A stretch of 64,000 nucleotides of DNA from Paludibacteraceae bacterium (GCA_031292565.1 JARLGW010000001.1:744001-808000), one strand, 5' to 3'; positions 18,954 to 27,492 are shown, counted from the first letter of the stretch. Program-made: numbers and translations. The notes: generated by a model not told the origin, from the letters alone.

Positions 18954-20615
18954 ATGAATATTTACCAAGTACTCCCCCGCCTGTTTGGAAACGAAAACAC
19001 GACAAACAAGCCTCATGGAACCTTAGAAGAAAACGGATGCGGAAAGCTAAATGACTTTACACCCAAAGCCCTGCAAGCCATAAAGAAGCTGGGCATCACA
19101 CACGTGTGGTACACGGGCGTGATAGAGCATGCCACTCAAACAGATTATTCAACCCTCGGCATAGCCCTAGACCACAAGTCAATCGTGAAAGGAATAGCAG
19201 GTTCGCCCTATGCCATCAAGGACTATTATGATATAGACCCCGATCTGGCGGTGGATGTAAACAACCGCATGAAGGAATTTGAAGCCATGATAGAACGTAC
19301 CCATAAAGCCGAACTAAAAGTAATTATCGACTTTGTACCCAACCACGTGGCCCGGCAATATAAATCGGATGCCAAACCGGGAAAGACTAAAGACCTTGGC
19401 CAGGGAGACCGCACGGATTGGAACTTTAGCCAGCAAAACAATTTCTATTACATAAGCAATGAGGCATTTAATCCTCAATTCGACGTGGACGGATATGAGG
19501 AATTTCCGGCCAAGGTAACCGGCAACGATCAGTTTACCGCCAGCCCAAGCATAACCGACTGGTACGAAACCGTAAAGCTAAACTACGGCGTGGATTACAT
19601 GGGCGGACGGGAAAAGTATTTTGACCCCGTACCGGACACGTGGACAAAAATGCGGGACATCCTCCTCTTTTGGGCAAAGAAAAAAGTGGACGGATTCCGT
19701 TGCGACATGGCGGAAATGGTACCCGTGGAATTTTGGGGTTGGGCTATACAACAGGTAAAAGAAAAATTTCCGCACGTTATTTTCATCGCCGAAGTGTATA
19801 ACCCCGACGAATATCGCAACTATATTTACAATGGAAAATTTGATTTCCTGTACGACAAAGTAGGGCTGTATGACACCCTGCGAGCCGTTACACAAGGACA
19901 GGCTTCGGTAGGGAGCATTACAAACTGCTGGCAAGCGGTAAACGACATACAAACACACATGCTCAACTTCCTGGAAAACCATGATGAGCAACGAGTAGCG
20001 TCGGACTTCTTTGCCGGGAAGCCTGAAAACGCACTACCCGCCGTTATCATTTCCGCCACGTTAAGCAACTCGCCTTTTATGACCTACAGCGGACAGGAAC
20101 TTGGCGAACGGGGCATGGATACCGAAGGGTTCAGCGGGCTGGACGGACGCACCTCTATTTTCGATTACTGGAGCGTGAATAGCATCCGTAACTGGCACAA
20201 CAACGGAAAACTGAATCAAGAGAAATTAACTGCCGACCAACAGCAACTACAATCTTTTTATCAAAAACTACTTACACTTCGGCTGAAAGAGAAAGCCCTG
20301 TCGGAAGGTACCTTTTACGATTTAATGTGGGTAAACTATGAAAACCCAAACTTCAACCCCGAAAAGCAATATACCTTTTTCCGCCAATGTGAAAACGATT
20401 TACTGCTGATTGTGGTAAATTTCGACGACCAGGATGTAACCCTCGGTATCCACATTCCACTACATGCCCTTGATTTTTTAAATTTACCAGCTGAAAAAGC
20501 AGTGAAATGTGTCGATTTATTGTCAGGCGAAAAAACAACCGGGATACTCTCCGCCCAAAAATTATTTAATGTAGGCATTAAAAGAAAAAATGGTGTCATT
20601 TTAAAAATCAAATAA
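18954..20615 (+). CDS. Alpha-amylase family (GH13) protein
   Basis: A 553-residue glycoside hydrolase family 13 enzyme with no signal peptide, so it is probably cytoplasmic and acts on alpha-glucans or short maltodextrins. The catalytic triad is visible: the nucleophile Asp in VDGFRCDMAE (about 251), the acid/base Glu in FIAEVYNPDE (about 280), and the transition-state Asp in NFLENHDEQR (about 344). VIIDFVPNHVA is the first conserved GH13 region. The ATG at 18954 was preferred over an upstream TTG at 18936. Exact specificity is not clear. Confidence 0.9.
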   Translation: MNIYQVLPRLFGNENTTNKPHGTLEENGCGKLNDFTPKALQAIKKLGITHVWYTGVIEHATQTDYSTLGIALDHKSIVKGIAGSPYAIKDYYDIDPDLAVDVNNRMKEFEAMIERTHKAELKVIIDFVPNHVARQYKSDAKPGKTKDLGQGDRTDWNFSQQNNFYYISNEAFNPQFDVDGYEEFPAKVTGNDQFTASPSITDWYETVKLNYGVDYMGGREKYFDPVPDTWTKMRDILLFWAKKKVDGFRCDMAEMVPVEFWGWAIQQVKEKFPHVIFIAEVYNPDEYRNYIYNGKFDFLYDKVGLYDTLRAVTQGQASVGSITNCWQAVNDIQTHMLNFLENHDEQRVASDFFAGKPENALPAVIISATLSNSPFMTYSGQELGERGMDTEGFSGLDGRTSIFDYWSVNSIRNWHNNGKLNQEKLTADQQQLQSFYQKLLTLRLKEKALSEGTFYDLMWVNYENPNFNPEKQYTFFRQCENDLLLIVVNFDDQDVTLGIHIPLHALDFLNLPAEKAVKCVDLLSGEKTTGILSAQKLFNVGIKRKNGVILKIK

Positions 20616-20699
20616 CTTTTCAAGTATCTTTATGGCATTGTTTTCTCATTTTATCTAAAAAAAATTGAACCTACATTCTCTTATTTTGTAACTATCTGC

Positions 20700-21503
20700 A
20701 TGACAAACGCTCAACAAACCCCAAAGATCGGAATCTGCCTTAGTGGCGGTGCCGCTTTAGGATACGCGCACATTGGTGTGCTTCAAGCCTTGCTTGAATA
20801 TGGTATTCATCCCGATGTAATAGCAGGCTCAAGCATGGGTGCCATTGTAGGCGTGCTTTATGCTCAAAACATTATGCCGGAGAGGATGCTGCAAATTGTT
20901 CGCGACGAAAAAATTTATAAGATAAGAACACTGATTGACTTCACTTTCTCCAAGCGCGGAATCTCGTCTCACAAAGCATTAAAACATCTGCTCAAAGATT
21001 TGGTACCAACGAACAGCTTCGACAGCCTGAAGAAAGAATATTACGTGTGCGTTTCCAACATCAACAAAGCTAACTGGAGCATAAAAGGTTCGGGCGACAA
21101 ACTTCACGAATACATTGTGGCATCAGCCTCCATACCTTTTATATATGAAGCCGTAAAAATTGGCGACAGTGTTTACGTGGATGGTGGACTGTTTAACAAC
21201 CTCCCAGCTCAAGCCCTGAAAGGAAAATGCGATATAATAATAGGAGTGGATGTGCTCCCCTACTTCAAAAGACAAGAAATAAAAAGCACCAACGAAATGC
21301 TAATGCTTTCCATCCGTGGAGTGGAGCACCACAACTCCTTGCCCGGCATTCAGTTATGTGATTATCTGATTGAACCACCTGCCGTTAAACAATATAACGA
21401 ATTGAGCTTTGACAAATTCGAGGAAATATCCAAAATCGGGTACGAAACCACCATCCAATACATAAACGACCATCCCGAAATAAAAAATTTGGCAAAAAAA
21501 TAA
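20700..21503 (+). CDS. Patatin-like phospholipase
   Basis: A 267-residue serine hydrolase with the patatin Ser-Asp dyad: the nucleophile is S45 in GSSMG (43-47), and the aspartate is in VYVDGGLFNNLP near 158-169. The oxyanion-hole glycines are in LSGGAALGYAHIG. This RssA/YchK-like short form has no signal peptide or C-terminal beta barrel, so it is likely intracellular. Lipid acyl hydrolysis is the family activity. The mazG gene follows after 14 bases. Confidence 0.9.
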   Translation: MTNAQQTPKIGICLSGGAALGYAHIGVLQALLEYGIHPDVIAGSSMGAIVGVLYAQNIMPERMLQIVRDEKIYKIRTLIDFTFSKRGISSHKALKHLLKDLVPTNSFDSLKKEYYVCVSNINKANWSIKGSGDKLHEYIVASASIPFIYEAVKIGDSVYVDGGLFNNLPAQALKGKCDIIIGVDVLPYFKRQEIKSTNEMLMLSIRGVEHHNSLPGIQLCDYLIEPPAVKQYNELSFDKFEEISKIGYETTIQYINDHPEIKNLAKK

Positions 21504-21517
21504 ATACAACATACATT

Positions 21518-22324
21518 ATGAACACAAACACTTCCACGTCCGATGAAATGAAAGAAACCCTGGCCTCGTTTGAAAACCTGCTGAATATAATGACCGAATT
21601 GCGAGCCAAATGCCCTTGGGACAGTGTACAAACTATGGAAAGCTTACGCACCCTCACCATAGAAGAAACATACGAACTGGCCGAAGCCATAATGGCCGAC
21701 GACAAAACAAACATAAAAAAAGAATTGGGCGACATCCTGCTACATATTGTTTTCTACGCCCAAATAGCCTCCGAAACCAACGATTTTGCCATCAAAGACG
21801 TATGCAATGAGCTTTCTAAGAAACTCATTTACAGGCACCCACATATCTTTGGCGACCAAGAAGCCAAAGATGCCGCACAGGTAGAAAAAAACTGGGAGCA
21901 ACTAAAGCTAAAAGAAAAAGGAGGCAACAAAACCGTGCTGGAAGGCGTACCAGGCTCGCTTCCAGCATTAATTAAAGCCTACCGCGTACAGGACAAGGCT
22001 CGCAACGTGGGGTTCGATTGGGAAGAAAAAGAACAGGTGTGGGATAAGGTAAAAGAAGAGTTTGAAGAACTGAAGGTGGAAATAAAAAATCAGGATCAGG
22101 AAAAAACTGAAAACGAGTTTGGCGACCTGCTATTTAGCGTTATCAATGCCGGACGACTATACGGCATTGACCCTGAAAACGCCTTGGAAAAGACAAATCA
22201 GAAATTTATCAGACGATTTAATTACCTGGAGGAAAAAACGATAAAACAAGGTAAAAGCCTTAAAAATATGACCTTAACCGAAATGGATATAATATGGAAC
22301 GAAGCCAAACAACAGGGGCTTTAA
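21518..22324 (+). CDS. mazG: Nucleoside triphosphate pyrophosphohydrolase MazG
   Basis: A 268-residue enzyme with two MazG domains that hydrolyses (d)NTPs to NMP and PPi and so cleans the nucleotide pool. The first domain shows RAKCPWDSVQTMESLRT and the metal-binding EETYELAEAI with KKELGDILLH. The second shows EFEELKVEI and ENEFGDLLFSVINAGR. The length is normal for the two-domain form. The 22325-22466 gap after it is AT-rich and holds nothing I can support. Confidence 0.96.
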   Translation: MNTNTSTSDEMKETLASFENLLNIMTELRAKCPWDSVQTMESLRTLTIEETYELAEAIMADDKTNIKKELGDILLHIVFYAQIASETNDFAIKDVCNELSKKLIYRHPHIFGDQEAKDAAQVEKNWEQLKLKEKGGNKTVLEGVPGSLPALIKAYRVQDKARNVGFDWEEKEQVWDKVKEEFEELKVEIKNQDQEKTENEFGDLLFSVINAGRLYGIDPENALEKTNQKFIRRFNYLEEKTIKQGKSLKNMTLTEMDIIWNEAKQQGL

Positions 22325-22466
22325 ACTAAATAAGGAATAGGTCATTAAGGGTCAACCTGTTATAAAAAAAAGGAGATTATAAAACATACGACTCCAATAA
22401 AAAGAAAAAATTACATCAATAATTAAAAAAAATGCTGTTTTCTCTTTTTTATTCGAAAATAGCGTG

Positions 22467-22474
22467 TACCTTTG
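22467..22474 (+). promoter_or_regulatory. -7 element for the small lipoprotein gene
   Basis: TACCTTTG matches TAnnTTTG and lies 58 bases before the ATG at 22533. A T-rich block about 20 bases upstream may act as the -33 region. Confidence 0.5.
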
Positions 22475-22532
22475 TATTCGAATTTGATTCAAAACAAAAA
22501 ACATTAATGTTTAATCTTTAAAAAGAAAAAAA

Positions 22533-22721
22533 ATGAAAAAGGTAATTTTATTTGCTGCTGTTGCTGCTACTATCGCTCTTGCATCTTGTGGAAAAAAAGC
22601 TGAAGCTCCTGCTGCTGACTCAACAAAAGTTGATTCTGCTGCTGTTAAAGTTGACACTGCAAAAGTTGACACTGCTGCTAAAGCCGATACAACAAAAGCA
22701 ACTGCTCCTGTAAAAAAATAA
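22533..22721 (+). CDS. Small Ala/Lys/Asp-rich lipoprotein
   Basis: A 62-residue protein with a lipoprotein signal peptide ending at a lipobox (ALASC, Cys19). The 43-residue mature part is built from repeats such as KVDSAAVKVDTAKVDTAAKA and is free of aromatic residues. It is therefore likely unstructured or a short coil tethered to a membrane by its lipid. Such tiny lipoproteins are common in Bacteroidota and have no assigned function. It has its own promoter and a clear terminator, so it is an independent and probably abundant transcript. Confidence 0.8.
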   Translation: MKKVILFAAVAATIALASCGKKAEAPAADSTKVDSAAVKVDTAKVDTAAKADTTKATAPVKK

Positions 22722-22741
22722 TCAGTAGCAAAAAAGTAATT

Positions 22742-22770
22742 AAAAGTCCACTATTTTAGTGGACTTTTTC
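22742..22770 (+). terminator. Terminator after the small lipoprotein
   Basis: AAAAGTCCACT (22742-22752) pairs with AGTGGACTTTT (22758-22768) around a 5-base loop, followed by Ts. Confidence 0.9.
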
Positions 22771-22800
22771 TTTTTATATAAGATTATTTCCACATAAACA

Positions 22801-22831
22801 TTGAGAATCTCATTTTTTTATTTTAGCTTTG
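22801..22831 (+). promoter_or_regulatory. Promoter of the his operon
   Basis: TTG at 22801-22803, a 20-base spacer and TAGCTTTG at 22824-22831 fit the Bacteroidota promoter. The RNA would start near 22838, only a few bases before the leader-peptide ATG at 22845. Confidence 0.6.
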
Positions 22832-22844
22832 TGCTAAATTATAT

Positions 22845-22895
22845 ATGAAAACAAGTCTATTACATACAGCTCATCATCATTTCTTTCTAGATTAA
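22845..22895 (+). CDS. hisL: His operon leader peptide
   Basis: A 16-residue open frame, MKTSLLHTAHHHFFLD, with four histidines among residues 7-12, including three in a row. It lies between the operon promoter and the attenuator hairpins. As in enterobacterial his attenuation, ribosome stalling at the His codons would report a lack of charged tRNA-His. The gene is too short for ordinary gene finders. The symbol is used by functional analogy, since leader peptides are not conserved in sequence. Confidence 0.75.
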   Translation: MKTSLLHTAHHHFFLD

Positions 22896-22968
22896 TCTGG
22901 TGAGCTGCTATTTAATTGCATTATAAAGAACTTTGAAAAGCTTGCCGTGTCTTCGGTGAGCTTTTTTT
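22868..22968 (+). promoter_or_regulatory. His operon transcription attenuator
   Basis: Segment 1, AGCTCATC (22868-22875), lies at the His codons and can pair with segment 2, GGTGAGCT (22899-22906). Segment 2 can instead pair with segment 3, AGCTTGCC inside 22936-22947. Segment 3 pairs with segment 4 (22954-22965) in a 12-bp stem with two G-U pairs, a 6-base loop and seven Ts at 22962-22968. Segment 2 and the core of segment 4 share the same 8 bases, GGTGAGCT, so the 2:3 antiterminator and the 3:4 terminator exclude each other. Stalling at the His codons would free segment 2 and allow read-through. Confidence 0.75.
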
Positions 22969-22984
22969 GTATAAATAACCGATT

Positions 22985-23455
22985 ATGAAAAAAATCAAGA
23001 ATCCTTGGGTTAACGTAGAAGGATACCATTGTTTCGGTTGTGCACCTCACAATGAAAGTGGGTTGCAAATGGAGTTTTATGAAGATGGAGAAGATGTTGT
23101 TTCAACATGGAATCCCGATCACCATTTTCAAGGATGGATCAACACCTTGCATGGAGGCATACAATGCGCGCTGCTCGACGAAATTGCAGGATGGGTGGTT
23201 GTGCAAAAATTAAAAACATGCGGCGTTACCTCCAAACTCGAAACCCGCTTTGTAAAAGGAATTGACATAACACAAGGCGAAATTACGCTAAAAGCCCGGA
23301 TTAAAGAAATGAAACGAAACATAGCCGTGATAGATGCCGAAATTTACAACAACCAAGCCGAAGTATGTACCAAGGCCGAAATCCAATACTTTACATACCC
23401 GCAAACCGTAGCCAAAGAAAAATTTTACTTTAGAGAACTAACAACAGAAGAATAA
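22985..23455 (+). CDS. PaaI-type hotdog-fold thioesterase
   Basis: A 156-residue protein of the hotdog acyl-CoA thioesterase superfamily (PaaI/4HBT type). The signature GWINTLHGGIQCALLDEIAG (residues about 50-69) holds the family HGG and the acidic residue. The N-terminal GYHCFGCAPHNESGL segment is typical of the subgroup. It is the first structural gene after the his attenuator and lies 21 bases before hisG, so it should respond to histidine supply. A histidine role for this family is not established, so it may simply share the promoter. The substrate is unknown. Confidence 0.85.
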   Translation: MKKIKNPWVNVEGYHCFGCAPHNESGLQMEFYEDGEDVVSTWNPDHHFQGWINTLHGGIQCALLDEIAGWVVVQKLKTCGVTSKLETRFVKGIDITQGEITLKARIKEMKRNIAVIDAEIYNNQAEVCTKAEIQYFTYPQTVAKEKFYFRELTTEE

Positions 23456-23476
23456 CACCTAAAAACTACAAAATAT

Positions 23477-24328
23477 ATGCTTAGAATTGCCGTTCAGGCC
23501 AAAGGCCGCCTTTATGAAGAAACTATGTTGATGTTTGCCGAATCGAGCATCAAAATTGAATCAGGAAAAAGAACCCTGCTTATCCCCGCTAAAAACTTCC
23601 CCCTCGAAGTATTATACCTACGCGACGATGATATTCCACAGGCTGTGGCCAGTGGCATTGCCGATGTAGGCGTGGTGGGCGAAAACGAATACGTGGAAAA
23701 AGCCGAAGATGCCGAAATTATCAAACGCCTCGACTTTAGCAAATGTCGTCTATCCCTAGCCATACCCAAAGCCGTAGATTACAAGGGTGTGGAATGGTTC
23801 GACGGGAAAAAGATAGCCACCTCCTACCCCGTTATTCTGAAATCATTCCTCAAAAAAAATAACCTCAATGCCGAAATCCACGTCATCACCGGTTCGGTGG
23901 AAATAGCTCCCGGCATCGGGTTGGCCGACTGCATTTTCGACATCGTAAGTTCGGGCAGTACCTTGGTGAGTAACAACCTGAAAGAAGTGGAAGTGGTAAT
24001 GAAATCGGAAGCCTTGATGATAGGCAACAAAAACATTTCAGCTGAAAAACGCGAAGTGCTGGACGAACTCTTATTCCGCTTCGATTCGTACAAAAACGCC
24101 GAAGGAAAGAAATACATCGTGCTCAATATCCCCAACGATAAGATTGATGAAGTGTGCAAACTGCTTCCCGGCATGAAAGCCCCAACCGTAACCCCTTTGG
24201 TGGAAAGCGGATGGAGTTCCCTACAATCGGTAATTGAAGAAAAAACGTTTTGGGACATCATTAGCAAACTGAAAACCCTTGGTGCACAAGGCATACTGGT
24301 AGTTCCTATTGAAAAAATGATATTGTAA
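23477..24328 (+). CDS. hisG: ATP phosphoribosyltransferase HisG (long form)
   Basis: A 283-residue enzyme that joins ATP and PRPP in the first, committed step of histidine synthesis. The start MLRIAVQAKGRL, the DDIPQAVASGIADVGVVGENE region and the PRPP loop DIVSSGSTL are all present. The C-terminal 75 residues (about 208-283) form the extra regulatory domain of the long type, so HisZ is not needed and feedback inhibition by histidine is expected. It is followed by hisD after 84 bases of repeat-like DNA. Confidence 0.97.
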   Translation: MLRIAVQAKGRLYEETMLMFAESSIKIESGKRTLLIPAKNFPLEVLYLRDDDIPQAVASGIADVGVVGENEYVEKAEDAEIIKRLDFSKCRLSLAIPKAVDYKGVEWFDGKKIATSYPVILKSFLKKNNLNAEIHVITGSVEIAPGIGLADCIFDIVSSGSTLVSNNLKEVEVVMKSEALMIGNKNISAEKREVLDELLFRFDSYKNAEGKKYIVLNIPNDKIDEVCKLLPGMKAPTVTPLVESGWSSLQSVIEEKTFWDIISKLKTLGAQGILVVPIEKMIL

Positions 24329-24412
24329 TTAGCAAATTCGGAAATTAGCAAATGAGAGAATGAATTTTCATTGGCTAATTTTCTGATTGGCTAATTGGCT
24401 AATTTTAATATT
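24329..24412 (+). repeat. Short GCTAATT-type repeats between hisG and hisD
   Basis: This 84-base gap holds several copies of the motif TTGGCTAATT and its variants (TAGCAAATT, GGCTAATTTT) in both orientations. A similar gap with CAATATGCCAATATG units lies at 31785-31877 between kdsB and the M16-like gene. They look like low-complexity intergenic iterons. No promoter element was seen. Confidence 0.4.
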
Positions 24413-25690
24413 ATGAAACTTATAAAATATCCTGCAACATCCGATTGGACAAGCATCCTAGCCCGTCCGGCATTCGACAACACCAGCCTGATGGAAACCG
24501 TGAAAGGTGTGCTTGCCGACATCCGCACGCGTGGCGACCAAGCGGTGAAAGAATACGAACTAAAGTTCGATAAAGTACAGCTTGCTACCCTGCAAGTAAG
24601 CAACGAAGAAATGGCCGATGCAGAAAAACTCGTTTCCAACGAGCTTAAAGCCGCCATTCTATTAGCCAAAAGCAACATCGAAAAATTCCATGTTGCACAA
24701 CGCCACGAACTACCCAAGGTGGAAACCATGCCCGGTGTAACCTGCTGGCAAAAAGCCGTGGCGATAGACAAAGTAGGCTTGTACATCCCGGGAGGTACGG
24801 CACCCCTATTCTCCACCGTGCTGATGCTTGCCCTCCCCGCTCAAATTGCAGGGTGCAAGGAAATTGTACTATGCTCGCCACCCAACAAGGAAGGCCGCAT
24901 ACACCCCGCCGTGCTCTTTGCTGCCAAAGCAGCAGGCGTGGGTAAGATATTCAAAATAGGCGGAGTGCAAGCCATCGGAGCCATGGCCTACGGCACGGAA
25001 AGCGTGCCCAAAGTGTACAAGATATTCGGGCCCGGCAACCAATACGTTACAGCGGCCAAGCAGGTAGTATCGCTCAAGGAAGTAGCCATCGACATGCCCG
25101 CGGGGCCTTCGGAGGTGGAAGTAATTGCCGACGAAACAGCCAATCCCGCATTCGTGGCTGCCGACCTACTTTCGCAAGCCGAACATGGCGTGGACAGTCA
25201 GGCAATACTCATCACTTCCGACGAAAAACTGGCCGATGCCGTGATAGCTGAAGTTAACAAACAAGTAGAACAATTACCTCGTGTGGACTTGGCTAAAAAA
25301 GCCTTGGATCACAGCAAGATAATCGTGGTAAAAGATTTGCAGGAAGTAATAGACATCACCAACGAGTATGCACCCGAACACCTGATTATTGCTACCCGCG
25401 ATTACATGCAAATAGCCAACCGCATAACCAACGCGGGTTCGATATTCCTTGGGCACCTCACCCCCGAAAGCGCAGGTGATTATGCTTCGGGCACCAATCA
25501 TACCCTGCCAACCAATGGCTATGCCAAGGCCTACAACGGGGTGAATTTGGATAGTTTCCTAAAGAAAATCACCTTTCAGGAAATCACCCCAGAAGGCCTG
25601 CAAAACATTGGCCACGCGGTGGAAATTATGGCCGAAAACGAAGAGCTATTCGCGCATAAAAACGCGGTCACGTTGCGAATGAAAAAATAA
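24413..25690 (+). CDS. hisD: Histidinol dehydrogenase HisD
   Basis: A 425-residue NAD-dependent zinc enzyme that oxidises L-histidinol to histidine in the last two steps of the pathway. It has VGLYIPGGTAPLFSTVLMLA, GPGNQYVTAAK, and the zinc and active-site region SQAEHGVDSQ, with APEHL and a later SAGDYASGTNHTLPT. The ATG at 24413 is preferred over a TTG at 24395. The first transposase gene begins 7 bases after the stop codon. Confidence 0.97.
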   Translation: MKLIKYPATSDWTSILARPAFDNTSLMETVKGVLADIRTRGDQAVKEYELKFDKVQLATLQVSNEEMADAEKLVSNELKAAILLAKSNIEKFHVAQRHELPKVETMPGVTCWQKAVAIDKVGLYIPGGTAPLFSTVLMLALPAQIAGCKEIVLCSPPNKEGRIHPAVLFAAKAAGVGKIFKIGGVQAIGAMAYGTESVPKVYKIFGPGNQYVTAAKQVVSLKEVAIDMPAGPSEVEVIADETANPAFVAADLLSQAEHGVDSQAILITSDEKLADAVIAEVNKQVEQLPRVDLAKKALDHSKIIVVKDLQEVIDITNEYAPEHLIIATRDYMQIANRITNAGSIFLGHLTPESAGDYASGTNHTLPTNGYAKAYNGVNLDSFLKKITFQEITPEGLQNIGHAVEIMAENEELFAHKNAVTLRMKK

Positions 25691-25697
25691 ATCAAGT

Positions 25698-26150
25698 ATG
25701 CCCCAGTCGCTCGTAAAGAATTATATTCACATCACCTTTAGCACCAAGTATCGTGAAGATACATTGCTAAAGAAAGACTTACCGGAAATATTTTCTTACA
25801 TGGCAGGCATATTGAAAAATTTGAATTGCACACCCATAATAGTTGGTGGAGTGACTAACCATATACATGTATTGTGCTTATTGGATAAAACCACGTCCGT
25901 GTCCGAATTGTTAGACAAGCTCAAAGCCAATTCATCCAAATGGATGAAATCACTTGGCAAAGAATATATTAACTTTGCATGGCTGAGAGGATATGGCAGT
26001 TTCTCAATGAGCCAATCGAAGGTAGAAGTAGTTCGCAATTACATTGCAAACCAAGAACGACATCATAATAAAGGAACATTCAAGGAGGAATTTATCGACC
26101 TCCTCGAAAAACATGAATTGAAATACGACGAACAATACCTATGGGATTAA
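25698..26150 (+). CDS. REP-associated tyrosine transposase (Y1/HUH), copy 1
   Basis: A 150-residue protein of the IS200/IS605-like Y1 transposase superfamily in its single-copy REP-associated (RAYT/TnpA-REP) form. The HUH metal motif is in TNHIHVL (H55 and H57), and the catalytic tyrosine is Y115 in RNYIANQERHH. Such enzymes nick single-stranded DNA at REP hairpins. It starts 7 bases after hisD and is followed by a cluster of palindromes, its likely cognate DNA. No TnpB partner is present. It splits hisD from hisC but lies in the same direction, so it need not block their transcription. Confidence 0.9.
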   Translation: MPQSLVKNYIHITFSTKYREDTLLKKDLPEIFSYMAGILKNLNCTPIIVGGVTNHIHVLCLLDKTTSVSELLDKLKANSSKWMKSLGKEYINFAWLRGYGSFSMSQSKVEVVRNYIANQERHHNKGTFKEEFIDLLEKHELKYDEQYLWD

Positions 26151-26209
26151 ATCATTTATTCGGCGATTATCCATTTGGTGAAGCCTCACGGCAACACCTA
26201 TAAAGCATC

Positions 26210-26281
26210 GGGGCTTTGCCCCCTAAATAAAAGCAAAGGAGCAACGCTCCGACATATTCAACTGAGTCCATCAGGGCTCAG
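26210..26281 (+). repeat. REP-like palindromes downstream of transposase 1
   Basis: Three hairpins follow each other: GGGGCTTTGCCCC (26210-26222), GGAGCAACGCTCC (26238-26250) and CTGAGTCCATCAGGGCTCAG (26262-26281). They fill the gap between the transposase and hisC. As RNA hairpins inside the his transcript they could affect mRNA stability or polarity. Linkage to the transposase is inferred from adjacency. Confidence 0.65.
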
Positions 26282-26304
26282 AAAAGAACTAAAAAAGAAA
26301 TACC

Positions 26305-27333
26305 ATGAATCTATCAAACCTCATACGCCCAAATATCCTAGCATTAAAGCCCTACTCGTGTGCACGCGACGAATTTAAGGGTGAAGCCTCCGTGTACTTA
26401 GATGCCAACGAAAATCCGATGAACGAGCCTTACAATCGCTACCCCGACCCTCTGCAATGGGCTTTAAAGGAAAAGATTGCCAAGGTGAAAAAAGTACGCC
26501 CCGAACAAATTATGCTCGGCAACGGTAGCGACGAACCTATCGACCTCGTGATTCGCATCTTCTGCGAACCCAAGCAGGACAACATCGTGGCTATCGACCC
26601 CACCTACGGCATGTACGCGGTGGCGGCGGACATCAACAACGTGGAATACCGCAAGGTGCTGCTCAACCCCGACTACTCGCTGGATGCCGATAAACTGCTG
26701 GCGGCTGTGGACAGCAACACGAAAGTGATATTCCTCTGCTCACCCAACAACCCCACGAGTAATCTGATGAACCGCACCGAAATGCTCAAGGTGGTAACCG
26801 GCTTCCAAGGCATCGTGGTGATTGACGAAGCGTATGTCGATTTCTCCTCGGAAAAATCATGGTTAGAGGATTTGAACCAATACCCCAACGTTATCGTGTT
26901 CCAAACCTTCTCCAAAGCATGGGGCTTGGCCTCCGTGCGTTGCGGCATGGCCTTTGCCTCCGAAGAAATTATCAGCTATTTCAACAAGGTGAAATACCCG
27001 TACAACATCAACAAGCTGACGCAGGACTTTGTGAGCGAACAGCTCGACCAGGAAGCCCGCAAAAATGAGTGGGTAAGGATGCTCCTGGAACAACGCACCG
27101 CCCTCACAGAAGCCTTAAGCGAATTGCCCTTTGTGGAAAAAATATACCCCACGGATGCCAACTTCCTGCTGGTAAATGTACCCGATGCCAACGCCGTGTA
27201 CCAATACCTGGTAAACAAAGGCATCATCGTGCGCAACCGCAACACGGTATCCCTCTGCCTCGGCTGCCTCCGCATCACCGTCGGCACAAAAGAGGAGAAT
27301 GAGGTTTTGATTGGGGAATTGAAGAGAATGTAA
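26305..27333 (+). CDS. hisC: Histidinol-phosphate aminotransferase HisC
   Basis: A 342-residue PLP enzyme of fold type I that converts imidazole acetol phosphate to histidinol phosphate. It shows [51 protein letters not shown] and the PLP lysine K204 in [16 protein letters not shown]. The length is normal. It lies 154 bases after transposase 1. The region from here to the end of hisB is richer in GC than the inserted genes around it. Confidence 0.97.
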   Translation: MNLSNLIRPNILALKPYSCARDEFKGEASVYLDANENPMNEPYNRYPDPLQWALKEKIAKVKKVRPEQIMLGNGSDEPIDLVIRIFCEPKQDNIVAIDPTYGMYAVAADINNVEYRKVLLNPDYSLDADKLLAAVDSNTKVIFLCSPNNPTSNLMNRTEMLKVVTGFQGIVVIDEAYVDFSSEKSWLEDLNQYPNVIVFQTFSKAWGLASVRCGMAFASEEIISYFNKVKYPYNINKLTQDFVSEQLDQEARKNEWVRMLLEQRTALTEALSELPFVEKIYPTDANFLLVNVPDANAVYQYLVNKGIIVRNRNTVSLCLGCLRITVGTKEENEVLIGELKRM

Positions 27334-27450
27334 TTATTACCTATTATAAATACTAATTAAAAACTAAAATCATGGCTATAATTGTAAAGACACATAATCC
27401 CAATGGATTACTAATCAGCATTGAAAAAGCTAAATAAAAAAATACTACTC

Positions 27451-27492
27451 TACGGGGTTCTATTGCTATAACAATATCATCCCTTCGGAATT
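27451..27492 (+). repeat. Decayed repeat unit before the DUF1016 gene
   Basis: CTACGGGGTT, CTATAACAATATCA and CCTTCGGAAT occur in the same order as in one arm of the large inverted repeat at 62319-62436 and its flank (ACGGGGTT, CTATAATAATATCA, CCTTCGGATT). This suggests a diverged member of that repeat family. The rest of the 27334-27539 gap holds only a 21-codon open frame that I do not call. Confidence 0.4.

Noticed and set aside
24391-24816. 141-codon frame on the minus strand opposite hisD
   Set aside because: Antisense shadow; hisD is unambiguous.
25698-26150. Complete IS200/IS605 insertion sequence
   Set aside because: Only a Y1 transposase of the REP-associated type is present; no TnpB and no defined insertion-sequence ends were seen.
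27372-27437. 21-codon frame starting MAIIVKTHNPNG before the DUF1016 gene
   Set aside because: It may be the remnant of a longer gene, but there is no promoter, motif or conservation that I can point to.
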